Shown here: piece by piece, positions 44,125 through 56,557 of the stretch | Position numbering within the stretch: position 1 is the first letter of the stretch | Layout: each line of letters begins with the position of its first letter | Assembly (NCBI RefSeq): GCF_000203795.2 | Contig: NW_006281114.1 | Coordinates: 62,001-126,000, forward strand | Reading direction: 5' to 3' | Length of the DNA: 64,000 nt | Source: Batrachochytrium dendrobatidis JAM81 | Taxonomy: Eukaryota; Chytridiomycota; Chytridiomycetes; Rhizophydiales | Notes under the pieces: model-generated | Database searches by the model: none | What the model was told of the DNA's origin: nothing | What the model saw: only the letters and a program-made list of their open reading frames with translations | Program-made: the position numbers and the translations under genes

Positions 44125-44346
44125 CCTAGTCAAGACAGGAGTGCTGTTACAGATTCAAGTTGTCCACTAGAAAATACTCAAAAAACTAAAGCTTGTCAAG
44201 TTGTATTAAAAGCTCTTGTATTCACCCACTCTATTCACTACAAAGAGTTTGAAATGGAGACGCCAAAACATTCATTTTGAAGAAATATCAAACACCATGG
44301 CGTCAGTTTAGAACGGTTTCCTTAATATCTTTGAAATAAAACACAA

Positions 44347-45667
44347 CTAGACGCTGTCGAGAATGGCAATCTCTTTGTATTCCTTGGATCCTGGAACAAC
44401 CTTGAAGCCCTTGTCATCACCACGCTCACCATGCAGCTCAAGAAGCTTTCCAAGATCAAATCTGGGTGCCTTGAGAATCTTGACTTTGCGAACCATGGTG
44501 TTCTGAAGTGGGTAAATATTTTGGCATTGCTTTTCAATGGCCTTGCCAATCACTTCAGGTGCAAGTTTGCGAACAAACTCCTTGAGATCGCACGATGTTG
44601 CCTCTTTGGTAACAATCTCAAACATCTTCTTGCGAATGGCACGAATCTGAGCGCTAGTGGCATAGGTGGTCTTGCGAAGCTGATTCTTGCGACGTTGAGT
44701 GAATGCAATCGTGAAGATACGGATGAGATAGCCATCAGTGGTCTTGACATCAACGTATGCTTCAATCAGTGATTGCCATTTCTTGACAAGGGAACGAAGC
44801 TTGTCCGAAGTAATGTCAATACCGTGGAAGTTGGTCAGGCAGTTGGTTCCAGAAACCTCTTGAATCTGAAGTTTAACCTTGCGGAAACTATCTTCCTGGT
44901 TGTTGGAAAGATCTGCAAGAGAAACCTCGAGAACACGGTTCTTGAGGTAGTCCTTGGCATTCTTTAGACCTTGGGTGCGGTTAACAAGGGTCTTTCCAAC
45001 GTTACGAACATCAAAAGTAACTGGAGCCTTGATGTCGTACCAGTCCTTGCGAGAAAAGGGATCAACGCTAGACCATCAAAATATGCCCAGTGAATTTATA
45101 GTGTCGTCCAAATTTAAACAAACAATAGATACAAAAGTGATGGTCAGCATGAGTTCCAGTAATGAAAAATAATCCAACTAGACTTGCAAGACCATCCAGA
45201 TATCATAAAAACACCAAAAACAAAAGTTGGACTGTTTCAAGTCAACACTGCATTGTCTGATGGAATATGTTGGTCAAATGGAAAGAATTTCAAAGTGATT
45301 CTAAAGACCAGTCTGAACCATATCAAAGTCCCATGTATATCATAACCATCCATCCAAGCAGGTCTGGGTCATGCATGCACAGCCAATAATGCATGCATGA
45401 ACTAGAAGAAAAATGAATCACTATTGGCTGCTGTGGATGCATCAACACTCGAGGATGGATGGTTCTAAATTGTCATTGTCGAGTCCAAGTCGAATAGTCA
45501 ACAGAAACAACTCACGTCTTCTTCTTGAGTCCCTTCTTGCCCTTTGAAAGACGCCTATAACACAGATAATAAGAAGTAAATACGAGTTAGTTTATCCAAT
45601 CTACTAGTACAGCAGATCCAATCCGGACTTTGCAGTCTCAAACCTACTTGTTCTTGCCGATCGCCAT
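44347..45667 (-). CDS. RPS1: 40S ribosomal protein S1 (RPS3A, eS1)
   Basis: Structural protein of the small ribosomal subunit. Three exons (45667-45648, 45554-45516, 45067-44347) give 259 residues, the usual length. It opens [35 protein letters not shown] and continues [28 protein letters not shown] and [21 protein letters not shown], with [11 protein letters not shown] near the end. It differs from neighbours in C-ending, highly biased codons, as expected of a highly expressed gene. The second intron (45068-45515) is 448 nt, long for this genome, and contains a large hairpin. Divergent from PEX7. Confidence 0.97.
45344..45464. repeat. 121-nt nested inverted repeat inside RPS3A intron 2
   Basis: The outer arms AACCATCCATCC (45344-45355) and GGATGGATGGTT (45453-45464) pair perfectly over 12 bp. 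Inner arms around AGCCAATA and TATTGGCT form a further imperfect stem of about 22 bp that includes GCATGCACAGCCAATA against its partner TATTGGCTGCTGTGGATGC. The loop is about 35 nt. I do not see matched C/D or H/ACA boxes. Confidence 0.65.
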
Positions 45668-46351
45668 GTTGAGTGTGAGTGCAAAAAGAAAGTGCAAATT
45701 GCTACAACTGCACGCGGTTTGAATTTCGGTGTTTAAAATTTGGCCAAAATTGTTGGATTTCAACTGCACTCAACATGAACTTTGCGATTGTGTTTGATAT
45801 TCTTTATTGTTCATACAAGTAAAATACTAAATATTGTACAATCAATTTCTGTTTGTTTTCTATATTCGTTTTTATGTTCAGATTTCTCACTATTGTATTG
45901 CAGTGATGATCTCTTGGTTTGAAATAAATAATATTTAAACATTCGTTGCGCTTTCCTACTACGTATTAGTCGTTTCTTTCAAACATTCATTATACAAAAC
46001 CAACCTATAGTTTTAAATCAAGATTATCTTTTTTAAACCTACTCTTTCTCCACTTTGTATTCTAGTATCAGATACGCTCGCGTTTCAGTTTAATAAAATA
46101 GGATTACATATTTAGGAAATAGTGTTGCATGTCAATCACCCAATAATTGGTTTAAAAAAGAATTAAACAGGTGCGAGATTGACTGCAATGTGAACATTCA
46201 GTTGTTTCCATGTCGATCATCACAAAGACGGGTGAACTAGAAAGCTTCGAAACAAGATATTCGACTCTCAAGATTGGCCAGTTTGCATTTTGACACCCTT
46301 ATTTAGTGTTTCGTTTTACGTGGATACGACAGTGTGCTATCATCTTCACCG
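45668..46351. other. divergent RPS3A/PEX7 promoter region, about 680 bp
   Basis: AT-rich, with T-rich runs on the plus strand. At 46307-46330 it contains a MITE right-end fragment (TGTTTCGTTTTACGTGGATA...) that finishes 22 bp before the PEX7 start codon. No gene seen. Confidence 0.55.
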
Positions 46352-47755
46352 ATGCAACATTCAAAACCATCTTGTCCTTGGATCGGGTTCAGAACTGCCG
46401 GGTTTAATGGTTATGCTGTATGGATATGACAATATGCTCTAGACTGCCTTGATTGATTTAGAATAGATCTTTAGCCCATGGCTCATATACTCTATTCATC
46501 TTGTATCTAGGTAGAGTTTAGTCCATTTTTTGAAAATAGACTAGCCTGTGCATCTGCTGCTAATTTTGGAATTGCTGGTAATGGTCGTCTATGGGTTTTA
46601 CGACTAGGCCCAGATGGCATTCAAGTCGAACAAAGGCATGTAGATTCAACTGTACAATATATTTCTATATGGTCAATCAAGTATCTTGATGCATGCTCCA
46701 TTTTGACTGATCTATATTTTAAAATACAGCTATGACACACAGGATGGGCTCTTTGACTGCGCATGGAGTGAGATTCATGAGAATCAGCTTGTATCTAGCA
46801 GTGGTGATGGTTCCATCAAGCTATGGGATCTTACAATGCCTGTGAGATGTTCTATATGTCCAACTATCACCTTTTAAGCTCTGTATTGCTACTCACTGTA
46901 TAAACAAGGTTTGGCTTACAATTCCTGATTAAATATAGGACTTTCCTGTCATGAACTGGTCCGAGCATAGTCGTGAAGTGTTTGCTGTCAACTGGAATCT
47001 GGTCAGAAAAGATACATTTGTCACTGGATCTTGGGATTATTCAATCAAATTGGTGAGATGAGATCTTGAATCGATCCCTGTTTTAAAATGCAGTTGTATT
47101 TCCTTGGATCTTGCTCATTGCACTGTAAAGATCAAATCAGCCAATATAGCATCGTCTTGTGATCTTATACGATCGTTGTATCTATTCTAACAATGAATTC
47201 AATCAGTGGAATCCAGAAATACCTAGTTCGATAAGAACATGGCAAGAGCATACTGGATGCATATACCAAACAGTATGGTCCCCAACTCATGCCGACGTAT
47301 TTGCTTCCGCAGGTGACCAAACAATCAAAATATGGGACGTTCGTCAGCCTCAGTCGGTACAAACCATTCACGCACACAATGCTGAAGTTCTTGCCTTGGA
47401 TTGGGGAAAATACCAAAAGGATATGATTGTATCTGGCAGTGTGGATACTACACTGCGTGTATGGGATCTACGGTTTCCACAGAATCCTGGCACAGTGTTG
47501 GTTGGACACGAGTATGCTGTCAGAAAAGTCAAATGCTCTCCACACCAAGGAAATGTCGTTGGATCCGTCTCATATGACATGACGGCAAGATTTTGGGACT
47601 TGAATCAGTTCCAAGAAAAGGGCATTCAATCTCCCGCGTACCATGTGCATCACGATCACAGCGAGTTTGTTCTTGGTTTGGATTTTTCAATTTTTACATC
47701 TGGACAAGTTGCAACATGTGGCTGGGACGAAATGATTCATATCTTTCAAGTGTAA
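46352..47755 (+). CDS. PEX7: peroxisomal targeting signal 2 receptor
   Basis: WD40 receptor that binds PTS2 cargo in the cytosol and carries it to the peroxisome. Five exons (46352-46417, 46511-46635, 46730-46841, 46939-47052, 47207-47755) give 321 residues; human PEX7 has 323. The N-terminus reads [37 protein letters not shown]. Blades follow: [65 protein letters not shown] and [16 protein letters not shown]. This order and wording are specific to PEX7. The second intron (46636-46729) needs a GC donor (GCATGT), since the nearby GT reads into a stop. Confidence 0.95.
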
Positions 47756-47869
47756 TAATTTAAAATAAACTGCTAGCATACCAAAGAATCGCTTTCAATA
47801 GCTCAATAAGCGGTAGTTGAGTCAACACCCAATTTTTTCAGCAAATGTTAATTCAAGTCATTGAAATAA

Positions 47870-49153
47870 TTAATGATGAGGTGGGTGTCCTGCGGGCATT
47901 CCAGTAAAATGGTGTCCATGAGCGTGTCCATGATGTCCATGAGCGTGTTCATGATGTCCGTGATGTCCATGATCATGAGCAGGTCCATGACTGTGACTAT
48001 GACCACCAAACCACACATTAACACTCTCCAGTGCGCAGAAACACACAAACATACCAACAAAAAAGGATGCACTTGCGGCAATCTTTCCTGAATACTTGAT
48101 GGCGGTGGGCTGGAGTTCGTGTATGGAAATACAAAGCATAATACCACCCACTGCAGCAAGACATCTACTGAGAAGGTAGGGGGTAAGATAGGCATGCAAC
48201 AGTGATCCTCCAATAATCACCCCAAGTGGTTCTGCAAGTCCATTCACAAGAGTCCACCAAAGAACTTTGGTAGTAGATCCAGTGGCCGCATATAGTGGAA
48301 TGGCAACTGCCATGCCTTCAGGAATATTGTGAAGCATAATCGCAATGGCCAATTGAACACCCTAGATGCGTACAAAGCAAAACACGTTAGTCTCAATACT
48401 CGATAATCCATGTTGTTAAACCAAAAGACACGCTTCAGACTCGTATCTTGAAGTAGTAACGGATCAACTCACTAGACGCATATCACTCATGGCAGATAGG
48501 TATACACCCAATCCTTCGGGTAGATTGTGCATTGCCAATGCAACAAACGTAATAAAGCTAGCTCTCATCAGTTCCTTTTTCTCCTTTTTCGAGATTGTAG
48601 ACTTGCTGGTAGCGGAAACCTTTTTCGAGATGGAAGCAGACCGCTTGCGAGTACTTGAAACAGGCTTTTTGGTGGGAGTGGAAGCAGCATTCTTTCGTTT
48701 TGTTCGTGGTGAAGCAGCATGATCAGAAAGATTCTCGTCACTAAAAACAGCATCTGTTTCTATATGCTCTGAATGCTCATCATGCTCATCATGGCCATGA
48801 TCCAACAACAGCACCTCCAACAACCCAAATATCAACACACCCACAAACATCCACAACATGGTTTCTTGTGAACCAAGAACCTCGATTCCTTCTGGAATAA
48901 GATCAAAACAGGTAATGTAAAGCATCACTCCCCCGCTGAACGACTGCAACACACCCATGAGCTTTTTGGTGGAGGAAGAGGTTGGATCTGCATTGGTGAG
49001 TTTCACTCCCAAAACCACTAGTAGACCGCCGAGAAATGTGCCCATGGAAGCTACAAAAGCAAGACTAAATGAGAGATATTGAGTGCTGGACATGATAGCC
49101 AGAAGCTGCTCTCTCATAGGTTCAGGCACCAATTCCAACAGTCGATGCGGCAT
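47870..49153 (-). CDS. ZIP-family zinc transporter, ZRT3-like
   Basis: Divalent-metal importer, probably moving zinc into the cytosol from an organelle such as the vacuole. Two exons (49153-48473 and 48361-47870) give 390 residues. The early spans include LSFSLAFVASMGTFLGGLLVVLG. The span-4 motif is ITFVALAMHNLPEGLGVYLS and the span-5 motif AIAIMLHNIPEGMAVAIPL, both with the H-N-x-P-E-G metal site, followed by NGLAEPLGVIIGG. Two cytosolic/lumenal stretches are notable: a Lys/Ser-rich loop of about 70 residues with DHGHDEHDEHSEH, and a C-terminal tail of HGHH/HAHG repeats. Both are His-rich as in many ZIPs. Divergent from TIM22, 156 bp between the starts. Confidence 0.93.
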
Positions 49154-49309
49154 CTGATGCGAGTATTGGATTCGCTGCAAGATGCCGAAACTGATGTCTG
49201 AATGTATGAAGCAGCTTTTGGCCAAATGCTTGCATTATTTAGCCATAATTTAATGCCAAAACCACTTGCTTTTTTTGTTGGCTGCCATTACTCGCCTATA
49301 TTCTTTAAC

Positions 49310-50179
49310 ATGGATCAGGAAGCCAACAGCAATTCTAGCATGCCACAACAGCCGCCTCTTCCAATGGGAATGGATCAGGCTACGTTTGATAAAATGGCTG
49401 CAAAGCAGCAGCAAGAAGCACAGGAAATGGCATTTCGGAGCGTTGCAGAGTCCTGTCCTGGACGAACTGTTGCCAGTGGTGTCATTGGTAAATAGATTCA
49501 TCAATCTTGATGTCAGACTGTATATCTATATTAGATCGCACTGACATGATTTTGAAATACAATTTTTTTGCTATAATCCATGCTATCAATCTGTTTGGTG
49601 CAATCTGATTTTTCGAATCTAAGGCTTTGGTCTGGGTGCTGCAATCGGCATGTTCATGTCCAGTGTTGACTGGAATATTAACAATGAAGAATTTACTAAA
49701 CTTTCCACAAGAGAGCAGATGCGGTTAACGGCAAAAGACATGTTTGCTAAATCCTATTCCAGCGCCAAGGGTTTTGCTGTTATTGGTGCAGTCTTTGCCT
49801 CATCTGAATGTGTCATTGAATCTGTGGGTCCTCGCTTTATTGACTGTAAATCAACATTGGGCTAGTAAACTAACCCTGTTTGAACTACTAGTTTCGTGCC
49901 AAACACGATATTTATAACAATATCATGTCTGGATGTTTTGCAGGAGCAGTCATGGCAGCAAAATGTAGGATAAGTTGTTGAATGGATCTTGGCGTGTCGC
50001 TGCAACTACATACTTGCTGTACGATTGATCCAATCTAACACCTCCATCATACATGTCTTTGTACGTGCCCACATATGTATTGATTTTTAGCTGGTCCCCA
50101 ATCTATGGCTTTAGGATGTGCTGGATTTGCTGCATTTTCAGGTGCAATCGAGCTCTGGATGTCACAGTCTGATAGTTAA
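49310..50179 (+). CDS. TIM22: mitochondrial inner-membrane translocase TIM22
   Basis: Channel subunit that inserts carrier proteins into the inner mitochondrial membrane. Four exons (49310-49487, 49624-49823, 49892-49964, 50091-50179) give 179 residues; yeast Tim22 has 207. A Gln/Pro-rich N-terminus precedes CPGRTVASGVIGFGLGAAIGMFM. Then come MFAKSYSSAKGFAVIGAVFASSECVIESFRAKHDIYN, the strongest family signature, and [32 protein letters not shown]. The cysteines at the conserved intermembrane-space positions are present. Ends tail to tail with NAP1. Confidence 0.95.
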
Positions 50180-50365
50180 TAATAATTAATCGTATTTCCA
50201 TCATGTATTACGAGCATATATATAGATCTAGTGATTTTCAAGCATTGCTTTTCATTTTTATTTTGCAATGGAAGTTTGCACCGTTTTAATTTGACTAGAG
50301 AATGTGTTTTAATCAAGGATGTTGAACGAGACAAATATCGCTTATTTCTTGTTACCACTTTTAGT

Positions 50366-53300
50366 TCAATAGGCTGGATCTTCATCTCCACGTCCTGTTG
50401 CTGTCAGACCCTGACTTGATTGGAGTTGAAGACGATTTTGAAATATTTGAGTAGTGGATAATTGCAACATAGCGTACGGAAAGTATCTTTCAGCCACATC
50501 CGCCGTGATATAGGGTGAGGTACTTGAAAACTAAAATGTAAGGCAATGATTAGAATCCATTTGCTGTAAATTTCAAAAATGCAATCCGACTTTTGGGTTT
50601 ACACGCAAATCTAGATGAATAGTGTTGAATTCTGGAAAGTTGTTACCTGTTGAAGAATCAGCACCACTGTATCGTACGATTTTGACTGCCACTCACGATC
50701 CTTTTCACTAGTGTGTTGTGGTGCACAAAGCAGTAGTGTGGCCGCCACTTTGAAAAACTCGATATGCATGTTGCTAGCCATTTGCAACTCTTGAGAGTTT
50801 GACAATGAGTTTATATTTGCAGTCAGTGTTGAGAATGTCGCCATGATACAATGTGCATTGTTTTCCATGGCTGTTTTTCAATAGATTATTGACAATATTC
50901 AGATTTAGCTATGATTTTGCGTCATATTTATGGATTCAAGGAATACAAAATTAAGATTTTACCATCTAGATGCGAAATGTAAACTACAGAATCATCAAAT
51001 ATGGTATGCCAAAGTGCTGCTGCAAACAGGTATGGAAGAAATCTCCACATGGCTGGATCGGTTTGGGATGCTAGGTGAATCACCCAAATCAATATTTAGT
51101 GAATAGATACAATAATGAGTAGCTGGTAAATATGCATTGTAAATACAACACCGTTTACACTACTTTGCTTACCTGTAAGTGCGGAAAGAGCCCATTTTAG
51201 CATCACATCGCATCGCTCGCGCATACCAATTTGGTTTGCAAGACTATCAAGTACCTGCATGTCACACAAAATACCATAGTTTAGTGCATTTTTATTCTAA
51301 AGCAATACTGTGTTGTAAATTTAAAATGTCTATACACACCTTGAAATCTTTATCAGTTTCTGTGCAAGAGTCTCCATATTGGTGTTGAGTGGCAACTACC
51401 AGCGCCTCGATCTTTGGGAATTTAGTTGAAATCACCTATCAAGAATTTAATCACAAGTTTAAAGTATTTCATCAGCAATCAATAAAGTTTACAATGCAAC
51501 ACAATATAATCCGATGCAAATAGTGCAATTTACATGGCGGGATGAGCTAGCCATAAGCTTTCTAAATTCCAAAATAATCCCCACGCTAATCATCTTGGTT
51601 ATAAAGTCGCGCATGTCTAAAGCATACATGGGTTTAGACATCAATAGTAGTGAGCCAACTGTCTATTTCACAAAAATCAATATTTTTCACTTACGTCTCA
51701 TTTTTCTGAGAGCCTCTTTCATAACAGACTCATCTGTCCAGCACACACTAATCAACTCTAGTGCTTCCGTGTTTTGAAAAATCATTTCCTTATAAATCAA
51801 AGTTAGTGAAACAAGTAGAGTAAGTATAGCGTTGTAAAGTTTATGGATCTCTTGAATAGATATAATCAGTACACACCTGGATGGATCCACACAGTATTGT
51901 AATTTGTCGTGTAAGTTTCAAATCCATGAATTGGATGCCTTGTGGACCAATAAGCTCGCTCAATGCTTCAAGTTCTATCATTCAAAATATGAAGCGTACA
52001 CTTATGTTAGTATATACAAATAATAACTAGACTAATGTTTGACATGTTAAATCATTGTGCATCTCATCAATACTACGATACAATACCATGTGCATCGGTG
52101 TATGTCTGGGCCTCAACAGTACTGGCAGAAATAGAGCAAAAGGCGCGACGGCTTTGCGAATAAACTGTGTTTCGAGTAGCAGCTTTGCTGGAAAGAAATT
52201 CGCAATACCATTGCATATAAGTCACAAGAAAAGGCTGGATAACGTTCATTACAGGCGGTTTTCCCTTTTCGCGTGCCTGCCTGCCCTTGATTTGATCAGC
52301 AAATCCTTCTGCGTCACCACTGGTAAATGCACGAGCTCTACATTCAATGAATGCAAAAATTAACATACTAATAGACCAAAGGCCATCAAACATTTTTAAA
52401 AATAAGCACCATACTTTTCTAAATCAGACTGCTCAATCAAAATATCACGAAGCACCGCTACAATATCTGTTCCAGCCAGTCCATCAATTGTCTTGGCAAT
52501 CATCATAAACGACTTGATTTCGTGTAATAAAACTGTTGGTCTTTTTGCATCAAATGACATGAGATCATCTTTATTCTGACCAACAATTTCCTTGCCAAAC
52601 AGATCAATACGATAGACTGCTTGGTTCAAAAAACTGTAAAATTAAAGGTATACTCAATTAGTTGGTAAATGCATGACAATGCATTGCAGTTTGACTTACT
52701 TGCGAAAGCGGTTTGCCAACGAGTCGATAAAAAACTCGATGGGCTGAAATTCCACTTCCTGGATTTTGATACTTGGCTGCTTTGAAATGGCTAAAATCAG
52801 ATTTTTCATCAACGTTTGTAGACGATCAAAACTATAGTACAATATCCATAACATACATTTGAAAATATGAAGGTTATAATCATGTAATAAAAACTGCTCA
52901 CGAGTATCACAATTGCAAATACCTTTGGACTTCAATATCAGTGCCTTTAAGAGTACTTTCAAGTCCAGGACGAACAAGAGGTCGCTCTGATGCTTGACGA
53001 CGATTCAGTGCCTTTTTTTTGGCATCTAAAACCACACGCGAAGGTTTTGGAAGATATGCAACAGTTTCTCGAGGCAATGTGCGTGATTGGATTTCTATTT
53101 TTTGCATTGCAACATCGTAAGCCACTGCGCTTGTATATTGTCCAAGTGCAGAATAAAACTCGGTTGCAAAACAGATTGTATGCGTGTTTAACCAATTATA
53201 CTAGTTGTTAAATTCATCAGTCGTATTGGATAGATTGCGTAATAGTGCAAGGTTAGCATTGTTATACTTTACACTCATTGTTTGACCAATAGTTGAACAT

Positions 53301-55992
53301 CCAAATTCAATTCAACAAATGTGCTGATTTATACATACTTCGGCTGGCCAAATGGAAGTCAAATTGTTACTAAAATCAGTCACAATGGATCCCAAAGCAC
53401 CAATTGAGCGGAGTGCATCAGCTTGCGTATCAAAGCATTCCTTTATATGCTCCTGAAGTGATGTCTGAAAGAAAAACAGACATTTGAAAGAAGATGCTTC
53501 AGCAATGTGCTCATCATACATGTCTAGCCACCTGAATTTGATAATTGAGTAGAAACAATTCACTTGAATAAATGAAATACTTTTTTAAAAGAATATTCAT
53601 CAAATCAACCATCCTACTTTGTGAGATCAGAAACAGTGGACATTAGATTGATTATAGTAGAATAATTTTCTGTTTGTAGAAGCTCCTGCTGAAGTGAAGC
53701 ATGTGCTTGGAAGCGAATATTATTTAATCGTAAAGCTTCAAACTCGCCAGATTTAGCAAGTTCCTTAATATCTGAATTTTGAATCGAGTTGATGCAACTG
53801 TGAATGCCATATAAGATAAGACCTGCCGAGTCGTGTGGAAGTTGAGGTGCATGCATCAGTAGCTCAATTTCTGCAGGCAGATTTTGAGATATTACCAATG
53901 CACGAATGTGCTTTGCAATACCACGCTGAGCAACTGTAGTACCCAATAACCGAATTAGTTATTTTTTGTAGTCCAAATGTATGCATTTTATTATAGGATG
54001 AATTCAACTTACTTTCTCGACGACTTAAAAGACCGTTGGCAATCTCGCAAACAAGATAAATCAAATCAATCACTATTAAATCAATGGATTTCGAGTCGCG
54101 TTTCTTTTTTGGGTCCTTGTCATTGTGCACAAAATACCACATAATTTCATCGCGAGCAAAGGATATGCCCGCCACAATTGTCTATGATGAATATTAACCC
54201 ATTTAGTTGTATATTTAGTGGTTAATTGATAGTCAATTGATACACCCCATTTGTTTTTAAAATATGGTGATTTACCGTAAATTTCTTGGACAAGATATTG
54301 TCATTGTTCAACAACGCCAACATTTGCTGAAGTTGGCCACGAATATATTGGCGTCGATCACGATGTAAAATAATTGCCTGTGAATGTGAAGCTGAAAAGG
54401 CTTCATTTACAATAGACTTTAGTTTTCCGATCTTTTCTTTTGATTTTGATGTCACTTCAAACTCGGTGCCTAGATTCATCAACTTGTAGATGTTTATAGG
54501 TTAGCTACTTATTTAAACCCTCATTGTAAAAACTAAATATTGCACACATGTGCTGCATATTAAATGAATCTCACTTCGTTACGAATCAAGGGCACAACAG
54601 ACCCATAGCCCAGCACAGTTTTCAGTATTTCTAGACTAGCGGTTTGCTGAAACGCCTCTGTTGGTGCAGCTAAAACTCCAAACGTACATATTTTAAATAG
54701 TTTCATGAGGCTGCTAATTGATTTTAAATAGAGGTTTGTAGGCGGGTTGGAAGTAATGCCGTACATTTCCGGAACAACAGAAAACGTGCCCGCATTGCGC
54801 AGGGTCTCTGCAGTTGTTACGAGCTGTGAATCAACATCTGGACGTAAAGAAATAATGACGGTAATGATCCGAGATGCAATTGGAGCTAGCGATTCTTGAA
54901 GAAATATGGATGATTTTTGATAGGCTGTAAGCAGTTTGGACACACTGTCATATTTTCAAGGTTTGGCCATTTAGTGCCAGTATGGATTAGATTCATGGGC
55001 GTGTTCAGTAAAAATAAACATATGTGTGGTTGAAAGGCTTACTTTAACCATCCAGGGGAATTTGGACCACCACTTTGAGTCTGGTATGCACGATTATGCA
55101 CAAAAGCCAAAAGTTTTACTTCTGGTCCTATTGACCCAACCAGATATATAATGGAAGTTACGGCCAGAAACAGATCAAGAAACGTATTTGTCAGATCTGG
55201 ATTAAACTCTGGCTGCGTGTTTGTATTTTCGATTTTTTAAAATTGTGAGCATTAATGAATTTGTTTAACTGGATAACATGGCATTGATCCTATGATGTCG
55301 TAGAACAACTTACATTTAGTCGCGTGAATTTCCCAGCAGTTTTTAAAGCGGTAATACACATTTCCAAGTAGTCAGCAACAGCAGCAAGCAGTTGAAAATA
55401 CGATTTGGTGCTTTCTATAGTTTCCATGTATCCATTTTGAAATGCTGGCGTGCTCTACAAGATAAATGAATGGCATACGTATTAAACCAAGGTATCCACC
55501 CAAAAGACAAACCACAGCAGATAAAACAAAGGTTGGATGGTGTTATTGGGTAAAGTTGGCAGAGTGGGTTATTGGATCAAGTTTCAAGCAACACGTTCAT
55601 CCGACATCATATAGCTCAAAAAGAGTTTTTGCCAACAACCTCCATATCAGTATTGAATTAGAAGATGTATATTCAGTAAATAATACCTTTCCAAGGTCAC
55701 CATAGTCGGGGAATTTTTTCAGAACCTGTTTCTGCAGTGCCGTGATAGTAGGATCAATGAATATTGTCATTCTCTCGACAGCTGGTCGTGCCATAGATTC
55801 AATAGTGAATGGTACACCGCCATATCCAAATACAATATCAGATAAACCACCTTTGACAATAAGGTCGGTAGGCTGTTTACTTTCAAGGTCAAGTAACTGT
55901 TTGAGAGAGTAAAGGGCAGACAGATAGCCGTCTGCATGCTTTACAAGAATAAGTGCGTGGTCTGCCCAGCTAGCAATATCTGGAGATGCCAT
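50366..55992 (-). CDS. NAP1: SCAR/WAVE complex subunit NAP1 (NCKAP1/HEM family)
   Basis: Large scaffold subunit of the WAVE regulatory complex, which drives Arp2/3 actin branching under Rac. About twenty exons run from the ATG at 55992 to a stop at 50366, giving roughly 1,100-1,200 residues, the family size. The best landmarks are near 54360 (SASHSQAIILHRDRRQYIRGQL) and 54170 (VAGISFARDEIMWYF). These match the human NCKAP1 segments around SMHRERRKFLRSALKEL and ALSFARDEIIWLL. Toward the end, AERYFPYAMLQ matches the human SCFPYVLLRNAY region. Exons between 52 and 53 kb carry LPRETVAYLPKPSRVV. All sampled introns are GT-AG. Exact exon borders were not all resolved. Dikarya generally lack this complex. 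Confidence 0.85.
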
Positions 55993-56557
55993 AATTTTGG
56001 CGTTTGATAAAGTTTATTAAATCAATTCAAAACCAACACATAAAAGATTCACAAATTGAGTTTATAAGCCATTTTGAAACTGGATCTTTTAGAATTAAGT
56101 TGCTATGGTAACAGAATATCAATGGAGCATTTACAGCTGTATTCACGTAAAATAAAACTCTAAAGTCGGAATACATCATAAACAGTCTCATATTTGGTGT
56201 CAATCTTACTGGACAACAATATGTCCTTTGAACTCATTAGTTGACTTGTTTTTGTGTTTATTCTTGTACAAAAATACTGAAGGAATGTTCACATTCCTAT
56301 TTCAATACATTTCCAAAATATGTTGAACTAGAGCGCGAACGTATCTGATATTAGAATAGAGTTTCAATGAAAAACAATATCCAGTAACAATGAATATGTA
56401 ACGATTGTTTATTCCAAGACAATCATTACAAGATCAATACAGAAAAGTATTTCATTTTACGTGAATACGGCTGTAAATGCATCTACATGTACTACACAGA
56501 GACATTTATGCAATAGAAAGCATTTATTTTTTTGATCCAAGATGTCTACTGACAAGA
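55993..56557. other. NAP1 upstream region / MND1 3' spacer
   Basis: About 565 bp, mostly occupied by the MITE-like element at 56127-56480. The element starts 135 bp upstream of the NAP1 start codon, so the promoter must be either short or partly element-derived. Confidence 0.6.
56127..56480. mobile_element. best-preserved MITE-like element, 354 bp
   Basis: The left terminus starting at 56127 (GCATTTACAGCTGTATTCAC, continuing GTAAAATAAAA) and the right terminus ending at 56480 (...TTTTACGTGAATACGGCTGT plus AAATGC) are inverted copies over about 31 bp with two visible mismatches. The interior is AT-rich and noncoding. It is the reference copy for related elements at 9698, 27241, 29667 and 33877. 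I could not find a clear target-site duplication. Confidence 0.75.

Noticed and set aside
45068..45515. C/D-box snoRNA in the RPS3A intron
   Set aside because: Only weak box-like words were found (ATGATAT, CTGA) and they are not closed by a terminal stem; the hairpin itself is reported instead.
50366..55992. Reading the large minus-strand gene as a nucleoporin (NUP192/205 type)
   Set aside because: First impression from helical repeats only; the SFARDEI and H-R-x-R-R landmarks fit NCKAP1/HEM.
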